The position numbers and the translations under genes were made by a program. From positions 4,014,035 through 4,078,034 of the forward strand of contig OW388298.1 in NCBI GenBank assembly GCA_936450465.1: a DNA stretch of 64,000 bases, read 5' to 3'. Of this stretch, positions 61,512 to 64,000 are shown one piece after another; the first letter of the stretch is position 1; the number at the start of each line of letters is the position of its first letter. Below the pieces are notes generated by a model. That model was not told where the DNA came from. It did no database searches and worked only from the letters and a program-made list of their open reading frames with translations. Source of the DNA: Gibbula magus (lineage: Eukaryota; Mollusca; Gastropoda; Trochida; Trochidae).

Positions 61512-64000
61512 AGTAACTAACTTCACACTCTCAGCAACGGATTCGGATTGACCTATGACGAGCCCACAGCGCTAGGTCAAGCCGTAACTAAAAGTTTGTT
61601 ATAGCTAAAATATACCCTTGAAACGGAGCTAACATGTGCTGATTCTTATATAAACTTATGTATTCTGAAACGGGTACCAGCTACAGAAATGTCCAATATC
61701 GAATAAGTAACTCACTTCACACTCTCAGCAACGGATTCGGATTGACCTATGACGAGCCCACAGCGCTGGTTCAAGGCCGTAACTAAAACTTTGTTATAGC
61801 TAAAATGTATCCTTGAGACGAAGCTAACATGTGCTGATTCTTATATAAACCTATGTATTGTGAAACGGGTGCCAGCGACAGAATTGTCCAATATCGAATA
61901 AGTAACTCACTTCACACTCTCAGCAACGGATTCGGATTGACCTATGACGAGCCCACAGCGCTGGTTCAAGGCCGTAGCTAAAACTTTGTTATAGCTTAAA
62001 TGTATCCTTGAGACGAAGCTAACATGTGCTGATTCTTATATAAACCTATGTATTCTGAAACGGGTGCCAGCGACAGAATTGTCCAATATCGAATAAGTAA
62101 CTAACTTCACACTCTCAGCAACGGATTCAGATTGACTATGTCGCGCCCACAGCGCTGGTTCAAGGCCGTAACTAAAACTTTGTTATAGCTAAAATGTACC
62201 CTTGAGACGGAGCTAACATAAGCTGATACTTATATAAACCTATGTATTCTGAAACGGGTACCAGCTACAGAAATGTCCAATATCGAATAAGTAACTCACT
62301 TCACACTCTCAGCAACGGATTCGGATTGACCTATGACGAGCCCACAGCGCTGGTTCAAGGCCGTAACTAAAACTTTGTTATAGCTAACATGTACCCTTGA
62401 GAGGAAGCTAACATGTGCTGATTCTTATATAAACCTATGTATTGTGAAACGGGTGCCAGCGACAGAAATGTCCAATATCGAATAAGTAACTAACTTCACA
62501 CTCTCAGCAACGGATTCAGATTGACTATGTCGAGCCCACAGCGCTGGTTCAAGGCCGTAACTAAAATTTGTTATAGCTAAAATATACCCTTGAGACGGAG
62601 CTAACATGTGCTGATACCTATATAAACCTATGTATTCTGAAACGGGTACCAGCTACAGAAATGTCCAATATCGAATAAGTAACTCACTTCACACTCTCAG
62701 CAACGGATTCGGATTGACCTATGACGAGCCCACAGCGCTGGTTCAAGGCCGTAACTAAAACTTTGTTATAGCTAAAATGTACCCTTGAGACGGAGCTAAC
62801 ATGTGCTGATTCTTATATAAACCTATGTATTCTGAAACGGGTACCAGCTACAGAAATGTCCAATATCGAATTAGTAACTCACTTCACACTCTCAGCAACG
62901 GATTCGGATTGACCTATGACGAGCCCACAGCGCTGGTTCAAGGCCGTAACTAAAACTTTGTTATAGCTAACATGTACCCTTGAGACGACGCTAACGTGTG
63001 CTGATTCTTATATAAACCTATGTATTGTGAAACGGGTACCAGCTACAGAAATGTCCAATATCGAATAAGTAACTAACTTCACACTCTCAGCAACGGATTC
63101 AGATTGACTATGTCGCGCCCACAGCGCTGGTTCAAGGCCGTAACTAAAACTTTGTTATAGCTAAAATGTACCCTTGAGACGGAGCTAACATATGCTGATA
63201 CTTATATAAACCTATGTATTGTGAAACGGGTACCAGCTACAGAAATGTCCAATATCGAATAAGTAACTCACTTCACACTCTCAGCAACGGATTCGGATTG
63301 ACCTATGACGAGCCAACAGCGCTGGTTCAAGACCGTAACTAAAACTTTGTTATAGCTAAAATGTACCCTTGAGACGAAACTAACATATGCTGATTCTTAT
63401 ATAAACCTATGTATTGTGAAACGGGTGCCAGCGACAGAAATGTCCAATATCGAATAAGTAAAAAAAATAACTAACTTCACACTCTCAGCAACGGATTCAG
63501 ATTGACTATATCGAGCCCACAGCGCTGGTTCAAGGCCGTAACTAAAACTTTGTTATAGCTAACATGTACCCTTGAGACGACGCTAACGTGTGCTGATTCT
63601 TATATAAACCTATGTATTGTGAAACGGGTACCAGCTACAGAAATGTCCAATATCGAATAAGTAACTAACTTCACACTCTCAGCAACGGATTCAGATTGAC
63701 TATGTCGCGCCCACAGCGCTGGTTCAAGGCCGTAACTAAAACTTTGTTATAGCTAAAATGTACCCTTGAGACGGAGCTAACATATGCTGATACTTATATA
63801 AACCTATGTATTCTGAAACGGGTACCAGCTACAGAAATGTCCAATATCGAATAAGTAACTCACTTCACACTCTCAGCAACGGATTCGGATTGACCTATGA
63901 CGAGCCCACAGCGCTGGTTCAAGGCCGTAACTAAAACTTTGTTATAGCTAACATGTACCCTTGAGAGGAAGCTAACATGTGCTGATTCTTATATAAACCT
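61512..64000. repeat. 195-bp satellite, 12.8 units, continues past the window
   Basis: Unit starts (gtaact(c/a)acttcacactct) at 61512, 61707, 61902, 62097, 62291, 62486, 62679, 62874, 63069, 63263, 63458, 63661 and 63855, spacing 193-195 bp (203 where eight A-rich bases are inserted at 63460). Two unit types occur: A (cggattcggattgacctatg) and B (cggattcagattgactatgt). Types B are units 4, 6, 9, 11 and 12. The unit holds ggttcaaggcc, which matches a pol III B-box core. Confidence 0.95.

Noticed and set aside
61512..64000. CRISPR-like array
   Set aside because: Units are contiguous 195-bp satellite copies with no unique spacers, in eukaryotic DNA.
61512..64000. tRNA or SINE genes in the satellite
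   Set aside because: Only a B-box-like word is present; no matching A box or cloverleaf could be drawn.

Overview
The window is metazoan nuclear DNA, most likely from a mollusc and probably a gastropod. This is inferred from the GT-AG intron-exon gene, the AT-rich intergenic sequence, and the mix of Tc1/mariner, DIRS, Penelope-like, LINE and Polinton-like remnants together with 'gacggacgg' and 'caaggtcaaggtca' repeats. The species cannot be named from sequence alone. No rRNA, tRNA, CRISPR array or prokaryotic operon was seen.

Layout. 1-11.4 kb: AT-rich flank with a LINE remnant, a complete but inactivated Tc1-like transposon (753-2340), a dispersed repeat, two facing CpG-rich promoter-like patches (about 7.15 and 9.28 kb) and a THAP-like remnant. 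11.46-35.62 kb: one plus-strand, 14-exon gene for a single-pass receptor of 844 residues. It has a signal peptide, seven Ig-type domains (one per phase-1 exon), a transmembrane helix and a short tail carrying an ITAM-like YxxL-x7-YxxL motif plus a YxN motif. The predicted exons sum to 2535 nt, a multiple of three, with every junction phase agreeing. Its introns hold tandem arrays that copy the adjacent exon boundary with its splice site; the largest is about 50 units of 132/127 bp (14.1-20.7 kb). Other introns hold a Penelope-like GIY-YIG remnant (24.2-25.0 kb), an antisense Polinton/adintovirus-like remnant with integrase-chromodomain and ATPase (28.3-30.7 kb) and a LINE tail (31.9-32.9 kb).

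36-64 kb: no intact host gene seen. It contains AGGTCA-rich tandem repeats, a CR1/jockey-like RT fragment (39.0-39.9 kb), a nearly intact DIRS retrotransposon (41.09-47.40 kb, minus strand: gag, RT-RNase H, tyrosine recombinase, inverted termini and internal complementary region), a LINE RT pseudogene (47.8-49.5 kb), a mariner remnant (49.9-50.4 kb), a deleted DIRS copy (50.97-53.43 kb), an Ig-type pseudo-exon on the minus strand (54.86-55.15 kb), dispersed tandem repeats (58.3-61.1 kb), microsatellites and a 57-bp minisatellite. A 195-bp satellite runs off the right edge (61.5-64.0 kb).

The host biology centres on the Ig receptor, whose tail predicts tyrosine-kinase/SH2 signalling. The striking structural feature is repeated, independent amplification of its own splice junctions inside its introns.
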